From NCBI RefSeq assembly GCF_001830325.1, contig NZ_MHZG01000001.1, positions 496,001-560,000 on the forward strand: a stretch of DNA of 64,000 nucleotides, read 5' to 3'. Below, piece after piece: positions 53,070 through 64,000 of this stretch. The notes beneath the pieces are model-generated. The model worked only from the letters and a program-made list of their open reading frames with translations, ran no database searches and had not been told where the DNA came from. The position numbers and the translations under genes were made by a program. Positions within the stretch are counted from its first letter, which is position 1. Each line of letters opens with the position of its first letter. This stretch comes from Polynucleobacter sp. GWA2_45_21. GTDB taxonomy: Bacteria; Pseudomonadota; Gammaproteobacteria; Burkholderiales; Burkholderiaceae.

Positions 53070-54656
53070 CTAGTAAAGACCAAGGCCGATTATCAGAATC
53101 CCAGCCAAAAAACCGCCGGCAAATAGCAAAGCCCCTGCCAAAAGGCGATGGGTGCGTCTTTCCTGCAATAAAAGGCCTTTTAAGACCTCCAATTCAGCAT
53201 TTGACTCTCTTCGAGGGATGCGTGCCTGCGCCAAACTCTCCGCAATCAAACGCGGCAGGGTCGGCAAGATTTGTGCCCAGCTTGGCGCCTCAGCCTTGAT
53301 ACCGTCAACCAAAGCCCGCCAACCAAGCTGCTGACTGACCCATTTTTCCAAAATTGGCTTTGCAGTCTTCCAGAGGTCTAAGTCTGGATCAAGCTGACGC
53401 GCAAGACCTTCAACGTTCAGTAAGGTCTTCTGAAGCAAAGTGAGTTGCGGCTGAATTTCCACCTTAAACCGTCGGGAAGTTTGGAATAAACGCATCAGCA
53501 CGATCCCCAGGGAAATTTCTTTCAGTGGTCGATCAAAGTAAGGCTCACAAACGGAACGCACCGCCCCCTCAAGCTCTTCGACGCGCGTGTTTGCCGGAAC
53601 CCAACCAGACTCGATATGCAATTCAGCAACACGACGGTAATCGCGATTAAAGAAGGCGAGGAAATTTAATGCCAAATAACTTTTATCAGACTGACTCAGC
53701 GCGCCAACAATACCGAAATCCAAAGAAATAAATCGGCCGAATGTTTCTGGCTCAAGACTGATCATGATGTTGCCAGGGTGCATGTCCGCATGAAAGAAAC
53801 CATGCTCGAAAACTTGCGTGAAAAATATTTCTACGCCATCGGCTGCAAGTTTTTTAAAGTCAACACCTGCAGCGCGCAACTCGGCTGTTTTCCCAATCGA
53901 GATGCCATCCATCTTTTCCATCACGATGACATTCGTATGACACAAATCCCAATACATCTCTGGAATCATTAACTTTTTAGAATCAACAAAATAGCGACGC
54001 AACTGACTTGCATTTGCTGCCTCACGCATCAGATCTAATTCATCATGCAAATGAGTGTCAAACTCAGCAACGTTTTCACGAGGCTTTAAGCGACGTCCAT
54101 CTTCGGAAAGTCTCTCAATAATTTTTGCTAAGTCATAGAGCAAAGCAAGATCGCCATCAATGATTGGCAGAATGCCAGGGCGCAGAACTTTAATCGCAAC
54201 AGCGCGGCCCTCCCACTCTGGATGCTTCTCGGTTCCACGCAATAAGCCAAAGTGCACTTGGGCTACGGAGGCACTCGCTACGGGGGTTGCATCAAAACTA
54301 ATAAATACTTCTTCGATGGACTGCCCAAGTGCTTGCTCAATGAGGCGACAAGATTCTTCATTCGAAAATGGCGGGACTTGATCTTGCAGTTTCGCCAACT
54401 CGTTAGCAATATCTTCAGGCAATAAATCACGACGTGTAGAAAGCACTTGACCAAATTTCACGAAGATTGGGCCCAGCGCCTCTAGAGTCAATCGAATCCG
54501 CTCACCTCTGGGTAAAGATTGACCTGGAGAGGTCCAACAAATGACAGTCAATATGCCACGACGAATACCAGGCTTCAGAATATCGCGCAGTAATGGCAAC
54601 ATGCCATAGCGCCATGCAGTAAAGAAAATAAAGGAAAGGCGGGCTAGACGACGCAC
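53070..54656 (-). CDS. ubiB: ubiquinone biosynthesis regulatory kinase UbiB
   Basis: [45 protein letters not shown]. Confidence 0.98.
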   Translation of the reverse strand: MRRLARLSFIFFTAWRYGMLPLLRDILKPGIRRGILTVICWTSPGQSLPRGERIRLTLEALGPIFVKFGQVLSTRRDLLPEDIANELAKLQDQVPPFSNEESCRLIEQALGQSIEEVFISFDATPVASASVAQVHFGLLRGTEKHPEWEGRAVAIKVLRPGILPIIDGDLALLYDLAKIIERLSEDGRRLKPRENVAEFDTHLHDELDLMREAANASQLRRYFVDSKKLMIPEMYWDLCHTNVIVMEKMDGISIGKTAELRAAGVDFKKLAADGVEIFFTQVFEHGFFHADMHPGNIMISLEPETFGRFISLDFGIVGALSQSDKSYLALNFLAFFNRDYRRVAELHIESGWVPANTRVEELEGAVRSVCEPYFDRPLKEISLGIVLMRLFQTSRRFKVEIQPQLTLLQKTLLNVEGLARQLDPDLDLWKTAKPILEKWVSQQLGWRALVDGIKAEAPSWAQILPTLPRLIAESLAQARIPRRESNAELEVLKGLLLQERRTHRLLAGALLFAGGFLAGILIIGLGLY

Positions 54657-54662
54657 AATGAA

Positions 54663-55277
54663 TTAACCTTTTCGCTCTATAAGTTGGATGCGCTTTTCTA
54701 TGCGATCAACTGCATCACGCAAAGAATTTAATTCATTTTTACGAATCATAAAATCTCGTTTATTCAAAAGTACTTTTCTTTCTTCGCTGACATACTCAAT
54801 AACATTTTCCAACAAGTCAGTCGCCGCAGATTTCCCGGCAGAAACGAATTTTTTACCCTGGCGTACAGCAAAATTAGCAGGTGCATCTCCAATGAAACGC
54901 GCCAGATCCTCTTCATACTCCCACCGAATCTGCCCTGCCAAGCGACCTAATAATTGCGCTAGGTCAGCGTCGCCAGTGATCTTGACGGACTTCATGGCCT
55001 GTTCCCGCAAATTACCAGAACCGCCAGCTAATGAGCTAAGCACCTCAGAAGAGACTTCCAGCTCAAGAGATGGGGCATCAATATTGCTTACAGCAACCAA
55101 AGAGCCCTCGGGCGCTATCTCAAAACCCAAATTGCCGATTGGCAAACCCAACAAAATCACTTTGCCAGCATGTCGAGCCAACTCTGCCATAGCCCATGGC
55201 TCAGCTTTGAGTACGTGATTAATTCCTTGAGAGGCAGCAGAAGCAGCAATTTGATGGGTAGTAGAAGTGGTGGTCAT
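54663..55277 (-). CDS. ubiJ: UbiJ (SCP2-domain ubiquinone biosynthesis accessory factor)
   Basis: Position between ubiE and ubiB, SCP2-like sequence; ORF start at 55298 rejected because it lies in a terminator. Confidence 0.85.
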   Translation of the reverse strand: MTTTSTTHQIAASAASQGINHVLKAEPWAMAELARHAGKVILLGLPIGNLGFEIAPEGSLVAVSNIDAPSLELEVSSEVLSSLAGGSGNLREQAMKSVKITGDADLAQLLGRLAGQIRWEYEEDLARFIGDAPANFAVRQGKKFVSAGKSAATDLLENVIEYVSEERKVLLNKRDFMIRKNELNSLRDAVDRIEKRIQLIERKG

Positions 55278-55282
55278 AAGTG

Positions 55283-55307
55283 TAAAAAACCCGCACAAGT
55301 GCGGGCT
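55283..55307 (-). terminator. intrinsic terminator downstream of the Tim44-like gene
   Basis: Minus strand AGCCCGCA-cttg-TGCGGGTTttttacac. Confidence 0.8.
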
Positions 55308-55329
55308 TTCAAGGGAAAGTACCTCAAGC

Positions 55330-56247
55330 TTAAACTAACTGTGAAATACCCGCTAGTACCCAGCCTCCAGGACCACTTACAGGCTTACTTAAGTTCCAAA
55401 TTTCAGAAAAATTATTTGCCTGTGCACCTGCTTGCTCACGGATCATGCCCGTGAACTGAACGCTACAGTAATAAGTATTGTCAGCTGTTTCAATTCCCAA
55501 TAACTGTGCATTGAGCGTAACCACATCAGTTTGGTTGGCACTGTCGGCGCGACCAGATAGGTCTTGTTCAATTGTTGCGAACATTTCAGGTGTGGTGTAC
55601 TCGCGCAAAGCAGCTAAGTCGCCCTGATCCCATGCTTTTTGCAGGGTTGAGAAATATTGCTTTGCATTATCCAAAAATGCGTACTCATCGAAACCTGGTG
55701 GCAGGGTGGACTGGAATGGCGCTGGCTCACTAGAAATTCCACCAAATGCATTTGCAGCTGGCGTAAACGCAGGCTCCTGCCTAGGCGCCTGATCCACATT
55801 GGCACGTTGCATTCCTTGGGAAGCTACTTGCGGGCCTTTGTTAGCACCAGATAAAGCAGGCATCATTCTTCTCATGACGAACATGATGGCAAAACCTGCT
55901 AAAGCAGCAATCAATAATCCAGTAATCAATGAAGCGGCGCCCTCACCCAAACCGAAATGAGATAAGAGGTAGCCAATACCAAGTCCCGCAGCAAGACCAC
56001 CGAGGATTCCACCCATGCCGCCAAAACGACTGGCTGCTGGTGCTGGTGCTTTAGGAGCTGTAGCCGGAGCAGCTGGCTGAGCTTGTTGAGCTGGTTTTTG
56101 TACAGGAGCAGCTTGTTTTTGCATTGGCGCACTTGGTGCCTTACCAATACTTCTACCGCCACCTAAACGAGCGGCATCAGCATGACCAACCGTGGCAAAA
56201 ATTAAGCTGACACTTAATAGCGTTGCCTTGAAAAAATGCTTATTCAT
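55330..56247 (-). CDS. Tim44-like domain protein with Gly-rich membrane segment
   Basis: FGGMGGILGGLAAGLGIGYLLSHFG; C-terminal AFLDNAKQYFSTLQKAWDQGDLAALREYTTPEMF. Confidence 0.9.
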   Translation of the reverse strand: MNKHFFKATLLSVSLIFATVGHADAARLGGGRSIGKAPSAPMQKQAAPVQKPAQQAQPAAPATAPKAPAPAASRFGGMGGILGGLAAGLGIGYLLSHFGLGEGAASLITGLLIAALAGFAIMFVMRRMMPALSGANKGPQVASQGMQRANVDQAPRQEPAFTPAANAFGGISSEPAPFQSTLPPGFDEYAFLDNAKQYFSTLQKAWDQGDLAALREYTTPEMFATIEQDLSGRADSANQTDVVTLNAQLLGIETADNTYYCSVQFTGMIREQAGAQANNFSEIWNLSKPVSGPGGWVLAGISQLV

Positions 56248-56304
56248 CTTTTTTATCTCCTATGGAACTACTTTAATTCTGGACTGCTAAAAACTACAAA
56301 TTCA

Positions 56305-57078
56305 CTAGTATTTAATACCAATATGAAGTGCAACGATACCCCCAGTCATTCTATGGGTATCCACTTCATCAAAACCCACTCCCAACATCATTTCCTTCAG
56401 GGTTTGAGCATCTGGGTGCATCCGAATGGATTCGGCTAAATAACGATAGCTCTCAGAATCTTGAGCGATTTTTTCACCCAACCAAGGCAAAACCTTGAAT
56501 GAATACGTGTCATAGACTGGCTGTAAAAAAGCATCTGGCTTAGAAAACTCCAAGACTAGAACTCGACCGCCAGGTTTAATGACCCGCAACATCTCCGCTA
56601 GAGCAACATCTTTGTGCGTCATATTGCGCAAACCAAAGGCTACCGTCACTACATCAAAATGATTATTGGGGAAAGGGATTTTCTCTGCATCGAACTGAAC
56701 GCAAGGCAAAGCCAAGCCCTGATCTAAAAGACGATCGCGACCAACTCCGAGCATGGAAGCATTAATGTCGCTTAACCACACTTGTGCCTCTGGGTTATGA
56801 CCCCAGCCAGCTGCACGTGCAAATGCCGCAGCCAAGTCACCTGTACCACCAGCAATATCTAAAACTTTTTGCCCGGGACGAACTTGTGCACGAGCAATCG
56901 TGACTTTCTTCCACAGGCGATGAAGGCCGAATGACATTAAGTCGTTCATCACATCGTATTTGCTAGCTACAGAATGAAATACCTCTGCGACCTTACCTGC
57001 TTTTTCAGTCTCATCGACGCTTTGGTATCCAAAGTGAGTCTTACTCATATTCTTTGCTCTATCTAATGAAATACTCAA
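56305..57078 (-). CDS. ubiE: ubiquinone/menaquinone C-methyltransferase UbiE
   Basis: [31 protein letters not shown]. Confidence 0.98.
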   Translation of the reverse strand: MSISLDRAKNMSKTHFGYQSVDETEKAGKVAEVFHSVASKYDVMNDLMSFGLHRLWKKVTIARAQVRPGQKVLDIAGGTGDLAAAFARAAGWGHNPEAQVWLSDINASMLGVGRDRLLDQGLALPCVQFDAEKIPFPNNHFDVVTVAFGLRNMTHKDVALAEMLRVIKPGGRVLVLEFSKPDAFLQPVYDTYSFKVLPWLGEKIAQDSESYRYLAESIRMHPDAQTLKEMMLGVGFDEVDTHRMTGGIVALHIGIKY

Positions 57079-57464
57079 TGACTACCGCAAGACTTGCCAC
57101 CAGCAACACCCATTGGAGCATCTCGGTCTAATCCAGCAGCAGCTAATTTATCTAAATGCTCTTTCCAAAGTGCGTCGTGGTTCTCACACAAAAATTCTAA
57201 GTAGTCCCAAGAATACAAACCAGAATCATGACCATCTGAAAAAGAAGGCTTCAAGGCGTAGTGGCCTACAGGCTCAATATTGGCAATGAGGACTTCACGC
57301 TTACCGGTTTGCAAAGTTTCCTGTCCAGGACCGTGACCCTGAACCTCAGCAGAAGGAGAAACCACTCTTAAGAACTCAAAAGGAAGGCGATAAGTGTTGC
57401 CGTTTTCATAAGAGAGTTCTAAAACTTTTGACTGCTGATGCACTACAACATTCGTTGGAATCAT
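57075..57464 (-). CDS. DUF971 domain protein (gamma-butyrobetaine hydroxylase-like N-terminal)
   Basis: [51 protein letters not shown]. Confidence 0.9.
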   Translation of the reverse strand: MIPTNVVVHQQSKVLELSYENGNTYRLPFEFLRVVSPSAEVQGHGPGQETLQTGKREVLIANIEPVGHYALKPSFSDGHDSGLYSWDYLEFLCENHDALWKEHLDKLAAAGLDRDAPMGVAGGKSCGSH

Positions 57465-60400
57465 TAAACCAATACCCTTTCAATGCCGCCTTGATTTGCC
57501 TTAGTAACATAATCCTTCATCCAATCAGGGCCTAACAATTTTTGTGCCATTTCAACTACGATGTAATCGGCAGTCGTATCACTATCGGCATCAAAGCGAG
57601 TAAGCCCTTGTAGGCAAGAAGGGCAGCTTGTTAGCACTTTGACATCACCAGTGAAATCGTCTTTACGTAATTCATTGGCAGCCTTCTCCATCTCGATCTG
57701 CTTACGGAAGCGCACTTGAGTGGAAATATCAGGGCGAGTTAGAGCAAGGGTTCCAGACTCACCGCAACAGCGATCATTCTTCTGAATGGCTTTGCCATCT
57801 TCAAGCTGAATCAACTCATTTACCGTTTTCATTGGATCCTGCAACTTCATCGGTGAGTGGCATGGATCGTGATACATATATTTCACGCCAGTGACGTTTG
57901 AGAGCTTAACGCCCTTCTCGAGTAAATACTCATGAATATCAATGATGCGGCAACCTGGGAAGATCTGTTCAAACTGATAACCCGCTAACTGGTCGTAGCA
58001 AGTGCCACATGAAACTACAACCGTCTTGATATCTAAGTAGTTCAGGGTATTAGCAACGCGATGGAAGAGAACACGATTATCCGTAATCATCTTCTCTGCC
58101 TTATCAAAGTCACCATTGCCGCGCTGTGGATAGCCACAACAGAGGTAGCCTGGGGGTAATACCGTTTGTACACCCACATTCCACAACATTGCTTGCGTAG
58201 CCAAACCCACTTGCGAGAACAAACGCTCAGATCCACAACCAGGGAAATAAAACACGGCTTCCGTATCCGCAGAAGTCGTTTTTGGATCACGAATAATCGG
58301 CACGTAATTCGCATCCTCAATATCTAAAAGTGCGCGCGCAGTTTTCTTCGGCAAATTACTAGGCATCTTCTTATTCACAAAGAAAATAACCTGCTCTTTT
58401 ATATTGGGCTTAGTAACTGTTGCAGGTGGATGAGCAGTTTGCTTACGCGCCAGCTTACGGAATACATCGTTACCCAAACGCTGAAGCCTATAACCCCAAC
58501 CAATCATGGTCTTACGAGCCAACTTGATTGTGTCTGGGTCGGTGGCATCCAAGAAGAGCATAGATGCCGCCGTTCCTGGATTGAAACGTTGTTGACCCAT
58601 CTTACGCAACAAGTTGCGCATATTCATGGTGACATCACCGAAGTCAATTTTGACTGGGCATGGCGTTAAGCACTTATGACATACGGTGCAGTGCGCTGCA
58701 ACGTCATCAAACATCTCCCAATGACGAATCGACACGCCACGGCGTGTCTGCTCTTCATATAAGAAGGCTTCGATTAACAGCGAGGTTGCCAAAATTTTGT
58801 CGCGTGGACTGTAAAGCAAATTTGCGCGCGGTACATGCGTAGAGCAGACTGGCTTGCACTTACCGCAACGTAAACAATCTTTCACGCTATCTGCGATCGC
58901 GCCAATATCGCTCTGCTGCATGATGATGGACTCATGGCCCATCAAGCCAAAGCTCGGAGTGTAGGCAATGCTGAGATCCGCATGTGGCATTAATTTGCCT
59001 TTGTTAAAGCGTCCCTCAGGATCCACACGTTTTTTGTAAGCGCGGAAATCTTTGAGCTCTTCCTCAGTCAAATACTCGAGCTTTGTAATACCAATCCCAT
59101 GCTCACCAGAAATCACACCATCCAATGAGCGGGCTAATTTCATAATCCGATCAACTGCACGATGTGCATCTTGCAACATCTCGTAGTCATCCGAATTCAC
59201 TGGGATATTGGTATGCACATTACCATCACCAGCATGCATATGTAAGGCTACAAATACACGCTTACGTAGGATGTTTTTGTGAATAGCCTCTAATTCATTG
59301 AGGATCGGCTCAAACACCAAGCCGCCAAAAATGATTCTCAGTTCAGCACGAACCTCAGCCTTCCATGAAGCACGCAAACTGTAATTCTGCAAATCTGGGA
59401 AGTACGTATCCATCTGCGTCAGCCAGTCTGACCAACGCGCCCGCACTTTAGAAATAAGCTCTAAAGCTTGTTGAACGCGATCACCCAAAATCTCTGCAGT
59501 TGGAATCTCGTACTCTTCGGTAGATTTACCTAGTGGCAATGCGCTCTTTTTCAAGAAAGCTTCGAGACCATCTAAAACTTGTAATTTATTTTTAAGCGAG
59601 AGCTCAATATTGATGCGCTCGATGCCCTCGGTGTACTCACCCATACGAGGTAATGGGATCACCACGTCTTCGTTGATCTTAAAAGCGTTAGTGTGACGAG
59701 CAATCGCAGCAGTGCGCGCACGATCAAGCCAAAACTTCTTACGTGCTTCAGCACTCACCGCTACAAAGCCTTCGCCCACTCGGTTGTTAGCCATGCGCAC
59801 AACTTCACTAGTCGCTGCCGCCACCGTTTCTTCATCATCGCCAGCAATGTCGCCAATCAATACCATCTTAGGCAAAGCATTGCGCTTGGACTTCGTGGAA
59901 TATCCAACTGCTCTTAAGTAGCGATCATCCAAGTGTTCTAGGCCGGCAAGGATTGGCCCACCATCCTTACTCAAACCATCGAGATAGGCCTTGATTTCTA
60001 CAATGCTCGGAATCGCCTCTTGTGCTTGACCAAAAAACTCTAAGCAAACAGTTCGCATGAACTTAGGCATGCGATGCAATATCCAAGTAGCGCTGGTAAT
60101 TAAGCCATCGCAACCTTCTTTTTGAACGCCAGGTAAGCCTGATAAAAACTTATCAGTCACATCCTTACCTAAACCTTCTTTACGGAAGCGCTTACCTTCT
60201 ACTTCTAAAATTTCTGTTTTAAGAATGCGTTCGCCTGGCTCACTCAAGCCATCAGACCAAGTCAGCTGAAAACGTACTTTTTCTACTACGTGAATTTTTC
60301 CCAGATTGTGGTCAAGACGTTCGATATCTAGCCAATTACCCTCTGGATCGACCATGCGCCAGCTAGCTAAGTTGTCCAGTGCAGTGCCCCACAAGACCGC

Positions 60401-61303
60401 CTTCTTACCGCCAGCGTTCATGGCAATGTTGCCACCAATGCAACTCGCATCCGCTGAAGTTGGGTCGACCGCAAACACCAGCCCAGAGCGCTCTGCAGCA
60501 TCTGAAACTCTACGAGTGACTACACCAGCCCCAGTAAAGATCGTAGAAACTTCATGCTCTACACCCGGTAAGTGTTTAAGCTTGACAGCATCGATTTGCT
60601 CAAGCTTCTCAGTATTAATCACTGCCGACATAGCGTAGAGAGGAATAGCGCCGCCGGTATAACCCGTACCACCTCCGCGAGGAATGATGGTTAAACCCAA
60701 TTCAACACAGGCTTTCACTAAACCAGGGATTTCAGATTCGTAATCCGGCTTAAGCACTACCAATGGAAACTCAACACGCCAGTCTGTTGCATCAGTCACA
60801 TGCGCTGCACGTGAGACACCATCAAAACAAATATTGTCAGAGGCGGTAATTCGACCCAACTCTTTACGAGCGCGCTTACGAATTTCTGCAACCTCTTTAA
60901 AGCCCTGCTCAAAACTATCAACCGCATGGTGTGCGGCTTTCAATAAAACCTGCACTTGCTCAGCAGATTCGCCGCTAGATCTTTTCTTCACCTCGCCAAG
61001 GCGATGCCACAAAGCATCAATCAACAATTTGCGACGATTGGCGTTATCCAATAAGTCATCTTGCAGGAAAGGATTGCGTTGCACAACCCAGATATCACCC
61101 AGAACTTCGAACAACATACGGGCAGAGCGGCCAGTTCGGCGCACACCACGCAAATCATTCAGAACGCGCCATGACTCCTCACCCAACAAGCGAATAACGA
61201 TTTCACGATCGGAAAAAGAGGTGTAGTTGTAGGGGATTTCGCGGAGGCGGGGTGAGCCCGCTTCGGCATCCAACAACTGGTTCAAAGCTAATGGAGCGTT
61301 CAT
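57464..61303 (-). CDS. FAD-linked oxidase / 4Fe-4S / CCG-domain dehydrogenase (D-2-hydroxyacid dehydrogenase-like fusion)
   Basis: [33 protein letters not shown] and [13 protein letters not shown] ferredoxin motifs; two CCG modules; start MNAPLALN at 61303 preferred to 61420. Confidence 0.9.
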   Translation of the reverse strand: MNAPLALNQLLDAEAGSPRLREIPYNYTSFSDREIVIRLLGEESWRVLNDLRGVRRTGRSARMLFEVLGDIWVVQRNPFLQDDLLDNANRRKLLIDALWHRLGEVKKRSSGESAEQVQVLLKAAHHAVDSFEQGFKEVAEIRKRARKELGRITASDNICFDGVSRAAHVTDATDWRVEFPLVVLKPDYESEIPGLVKACVELGLTIIPRGGGTGYTGGAIPLYAMSAVINTEKLEQIDAVKLKHLPGVEHEVSTIFTGAGVVTRRVSDAAERSGLVFAVDPTSADASCIGGNIAMNAGGKKAVLWGTALDNLASWRMVDPEGNWLDIERLDHNLGKIHVVEKVRFQLTWSDGLSEPGERILKTEILEVEGKRFRKEGLGKDVTDKFLSGLPGVQKEGCDGLITSATWILHRMPKFMRTVCLEFFGQAQEAIPSIVEIKAYLDGLSKDGGPILAGLEHLDDRYLRAVGYSTKSKRNALPKMVLIGDIAGDDEETVAAATSEVVRMANNRVGEGFVAVSAEARKKFWLDRARTAAIARHTNAFKINEDVVIPLPRMGEYTEGIERINIELSLKNKLQVLDGLEAFLKKSALPLGKSTEEYEIPTAEILGDRVQQALELISKVRARWSDWLTQMDTYFPDLQNYSLRASWKAEVRAELRIIFGGLVFEPILNELEAIHKNILRKRVFVALHMHAGDGNVHTNIPVNSDDYEMLQDAHRAVDRIMKLARSLDGVISGEHGIGITKLEYLTEEELKDFRAYKKRVDPEGRFNKGKLMPHADLSIAYTPSFGLMGHESIIMQQSDIGAIADSVKDCLRCGKCKPVCSTHVPRANLLYSPRDKILATSLLIEAFLYEEQTRRGVSIRHWEMFDDVAAHCTVCHKCLTPCPVKIDFGDVTMNMRNLLRKMGQQRFNPGTAASMLFLDATDPDTIKLARKTMIGWGYRLQRLGNDVFRKLARKQTAHPPATVTKPNIKEQVIFFVNKKMPSNLPKKTARALLDIEDANYVPIIRDPKTTSADTEAVFYFPGCGSERLFSQVGLATQAMLWNVGVQTVLPPGYLCCGYPQRGNGDFDKAEKMITDNRVLFHRVANTLNYLDIKTVVVSCGTCYDQLAGYQFEQIFPGCRIIDIHEYLLEKGVKLSNVTGVKYMYHDPCHSPMKLQDPMKTVNELIQLEDGKAIQKNDRCCGESGTLALTRPDISTQVRFRKQIEMEKAANELRKDDFTGDVKVLTSCPSCLQGLTRFDADSDTTADYIVVEMAQKLLGPDWMKDYVTKANQGGIERVLV

Positions 61304-61438
61304 AGCGTCATATTTGATAAATATGCATTTTAATTGAGGGATCCTGATATTGGCAGGAAACCAAGAAAGATGTTGGTCTAAGGCGATAAACCCTTGCAAA
61401 TCTAAGGGCTTAGAGCCCATTCATGGTACGCTCATCGC

Positions 61439-62959
61439 ATGGCAACGAACTATTTAAAGAAAATTTTATCGGCCCGAGTCTACGATGTGGCCAGGGAAAC
61501 AGAGCTCCAAGTAGCCCCCGAACTCACGAAGCGCTTAGGTAACCAAGTTTTACTCAAAAGAGAGGATAACCAGCCGGTTTTCTCCTTCAAACTGCGTGGC
61601 GCCTACAACAAAATGGCCCATTTACCCCCAGAAGCCCTAAAACGGGGGGTTATTGCAGCTTCAGCCGGCAATCATGCCCAAGGCGTGGCCTTGGCGGCAG
61701 CCAAAATGAAGTGCAAAGCGGTCATCGTGATGCCCCTCACCACCCCCAGCGTCAAAATTGATGCAGTCAAGGCACGCGGTGGGTCTTGGGTTGAAGTGAT
61801 CTTGCATGGTGAGTCCTATAGCGATGCTTTCCAATACTCTGAATTGTTGGAGAAAAAACGGGGCTTAACCTTTGTCCATCCTTTTGATGACCCCGATGTC
61901 ATTGCTGGACAAGGAACGATTGCCCAAGAAATTTTTCAGCAACACCAAGAGCCTATCGATGCCATTTTTGTCGCTATCGGTGGTGGTGGCCTCATTGCGG
62001 GCATTGGTGAATATGTCAAAGCAGTCAGCCCCAAGACCAAAGTAATCGGCGTTCAGTCAGTTGATTCAGATGCAATGAGAAGATCGCTCGAAGCCAATAA
62101 GCGCATCGAGATGAAAGATGTCGGCCTCTTCTCGGATGGCACTGCAGTCAAACTCGTTGGCAAAGAAACTTTTCGTATCTGCAAACGCGTAGTTGATGAC
62201 ATCATCACTGTTGATACTGATGAAATCTGCGCCGCTATTAATGATGTCTTCACAGATACTCGCAGCATTTTGGAACCGGCTGGCGCTTTAGCCATTGCCG
62301 GCATGAAGAAGTATGTCGAGAAGCATCACCTGAAAAAGAAAACATTGGTAGCAATTGCTTGTGGCGCGAATATGAATTTCAGTCGCCTACGCTTTGTTGC
62401 TGAACGCGCTGATGTTGGTGAATTCCGCGAAGCTGTTTTTGCGGTCACCATTCCTGAAGAGCGTGGCTCATTCAAGCGCTTCTGCGAGTTGCTTGGCAAG
62501 CGTAATGTCACTGAATTTAACTACCGCATTGCCGACCAAAGCGAAGCGCATATTTTTGTTGGTATTGGCACTCAAAAGGCCGCTGATAGCACCACTATTG
62601 CAAAGCATTTTCGCAAAGCAAAATTTGCAACGATCGATCTGACGCATGATGAGTTAGCAAAATCTCACCTGCGCCACATGGTGGGTGGTCGCTCCACTCT
62701 TGCTCAAGATGAATTGCTCTATCGCTTTGAATTTCCTGAGCGCCCAGGCGCTTTGATGAAGTTCCTGACCAGCATGGCACCCAACTGGAATATCAGTCTT
62801 TTCCATTACCGCAATCACGGTGCAGACTATGGTCGCATCTTGGTTGGCCTGCAGGTTCCCAAAAATGAGCAGAAGAAATTTCAAAATTTCTTAGCTTCAC
62901 TCGGTTACCCACACTGGAATGAAACTGATAATCCTGCTTATCGCCTGTTCCTTAAATGA
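61439..62959 (+). CDS. ilvA: threonine ammonia-lyase, biosynthetic
   Basis: LKREDNQPVFSFKLRGAYNKMA; ASAGNHAQGVALAA; two C-terminal ACT-like repeats. Confidence 0.97.
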   Translation: MATNYLKKILSARVYDVARETELQVAPELTKRLGNQVLLKREDNQPVFSFKLRGAYNKMAHLPPEALKRGVIAASAGNHAQGVALAAAKMKCKAVIVMPLTTPSVKIDAVKARGGSWVEVILHGESYSDAFQYSELLEKKRGLTFVHPFDDPDVIAGQGTIAQEIFQQHQEPIDAIFVAIGGGGLIAGIGEYVKAVSPKTKVIGVQSVDSDAMRRSLEANKRIEMKDVGLFSDGTAVKLVGKETFRICKRVVDDIITVDTDEICAAINDVFTDTRSILEPAGALAIAGMKKYVEKHHLKKKTLVAIACGANMNFSRLRFVAERADVGEFREAVFAVTIPEERGSFKRFCELLGKRNVTEFNYRIADQSEAHIFVGIGTQKAADSTTIAKHFRKAKFATIDLTHDELAKSHLRHMVGGRSTLAQDELLYRFEFPERPGALMKFLTSMAPNWNISLFHYRNHGADYGRILVGLQVPKNEQKKFQNFLASLGYPHWNETDNPAYRLFLK

Positions 62960-62973
62960 GATGTAATCCGTAA

Positions 62974-63882
62974 ATGTCATACACACTCACCGGGAAACTC
63001 GTCGTTGCGATTTCATCGCGCGCTTTATTTGATTTTGAAGAAGAAAATCGTATCTTCGAATCAACCGATGACAGCGCCTACATGAAACTCCAATTAGAGC
63101 GCCTATCTAAAGCTGCACAAACTGGAGTTGCATTTCCGTTGGTAAAGAAGTTGCTCGCTTTTAATGAAGAGGGTGAGCAACGTGTTGAGGTAGTAATTCT
63201 TTCTCGCAATGATCCAGTGAGCGGCTTACGCGTATTCCGTTCAGCCGAACATCATGGCCTTCATTTAGAGCGTGGCGTATTTACTAGAGGGCGCCCACCC
63301 TATCACTACCTTCGATCACTTCATGCCAACCTATTTCTCTCGGCTAACGAAGATGATGTGCGTGCCACAATCGATGCAGGTTTTCCTGCGGCACGTGTTT
63401 ATCCAGAATCGAGCAAGACTGCAGAGTCTCACCCAAATGAAATCCGTATCGCCTTTGACGGAGATGCTGTTTTATTTTCCGATGAGGCGGAGCAAGTATT
63501 CCAGAGCGAAGGCTTGGTTGCCTTTGTCGATCATGAGAGTAAGAAGGCTGCGATCCCATTACCACCGGGCCCATTTAAACCCTTGCTAGAAGCGCTGCAT
63601 CGCTTACAACGTAGTACCAGTGAAAAAGGGATGCGTATTCGTACTGCTTTAGTCACCGCTCGCTCTGCACCCGCACATGAACGTGCCATTCGCACACTCA
63701 TGGCTTGGGGTATCGATGTTGATGAAGCCATGTTCCTCGGCGGACTTTCCAAGAGCGAATTCCTGCGCGAGTTTGAGCCAGACTTCTTCTTTGATGATCA
63801 AACAGGTCACTGCCAATCTGCCGCATCAGTAGCGCCTACTGGTCACGTTGTATCTGGCGTTTCCAATAAACCTAAAAGCTAA
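62974..63882 (+). CDS. 5'-nucleotidase (cytosolic 5'-nucleotidase I-like family)
   Basis: LVVAISSRALFDFEEENRIFE; IAFDGDAVLFSDEAEQVFQ; FFDDQTGHCQSA. Confidence 0.87.
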   Translation: MSYTLTGKLVVAISSRALFDFEEENRIFESTDDSAYMKLQLERLSKAAQTGVAFPLVKKLLAFNEEGEQRVEVVILSRNDPVSGLRVFRSAEHHGLHLERGVFTRGRPPYHYLRSLHANLFLSANEDDVRATIDAGFPAARVYPESSKTAESHPNEIRIAFDGDAVLFSDEAEQVFQSEGLVAFVDHESKKAAIPLPPGPFKPLLEALHRLQRSTSEKGMRIRTALVTARSAPAHERAIRTLMAWGIDVDEAMFLGGLSKSEFLREFEPDFFFDDQTGHCQSAASVAPTGHVVSGVSNKPKS

Positions 63883-64000
63883 TGTCCACAATCCCGCTTG
63901 GCCAGGCAACACAATATCCCGATCAATACGATCCGAGCCTGCTCTTTCCTATTCCGCGTTCTGAGAATCGCCTCAAGCTAGACATCAAACCCAATCAAGC
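63882..64000 (+). CDS. queF: NADPH-dependent 7-cyano-7-deazaguanine reductase, N-terminal fragment truncated by window end
   Basis: ATG overlapping previous TAA; MSTIPLGQATQYPDQYDPSLLFPIPRSENRLKLDIKPNQ resembles QueF N-termini. Confidence 0.8.
   Translation, partial: MSTIPLGQATQYPDQYDPSLLFPIPRSENRLKLDIKPNQ

Noticed and set aside
61304-61420. N-terminal extension of the FAD/Fe-S dehydrogenase ORF ([11 protein letters not shown]...)
   Set aside because: Would occupy the whole intergenic space to divergent ilvA; sequence does not look like the family, MNAPLALN at 61303 is more plausible
1-64000. CRISPR arrays, tRNAs, transposases, integrases, phage or toxin-antitoxin loci
   Set aside because: None seen: intergenic regions are short, no direct-repeat/spacer periodicity, no cloverleaf-like genes, and all long ORFs match housekeeping or transport families

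Overview
This 64 kb window is a gene-dense bacterial chromosomal segment. Gene content, gene order and moderate GC suggest a betaproteobacterium of the Burkholderiales, most like Polynucleobacter (taxonomy is inference). It is almost entirely core housekeeping DNA: a TRAP transporter operon, GGT-family enzyme, amt, htpG, miaB-ybeY-corC-lnt-glyQS-gmhB-plsC, lptD-surA-pdxA-rsmA, amgK-murU-pepP-ubiH, dusB-fis-purH-ruvCAB, tyrS, anmK, erpA, argC, rpsI-rplM, rnpB, pyrC, aspS, ubiB-ubiJ-Tim44-ubiE, a large FAD/Fe-S dehydrogenase, ilvA and the start of queF. I saw no mobile elements, CRISPR arrays, tRNAs or phage genes. The most interesting signals are non-coding. (1) An apparently free-standing ~100 nt minus-strand small-RNA gene lies upstream of rplM, with promoter, hairpins, an exposed anti-Shine-Dalgarno motif GUGUCUCCUCC and a strong intrinsic terminator. 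(2) A perfect FNR box sits exactly at -41.5 of a predicted TRAP-operon promoter. (3) An NtrC-like dyad lies between amt and an orphan Rap1a/Tai-like gene, without a visible sigma-54 promoter. (4) A sigma-32 promoter for htpG overlaps a perfect inverted repeat. (5) An FNR/CRP-like site and a 10-bp palindrome lie in front of dusB-fis. All functional statements rest on reading motifs and recognising families; no searches were run.
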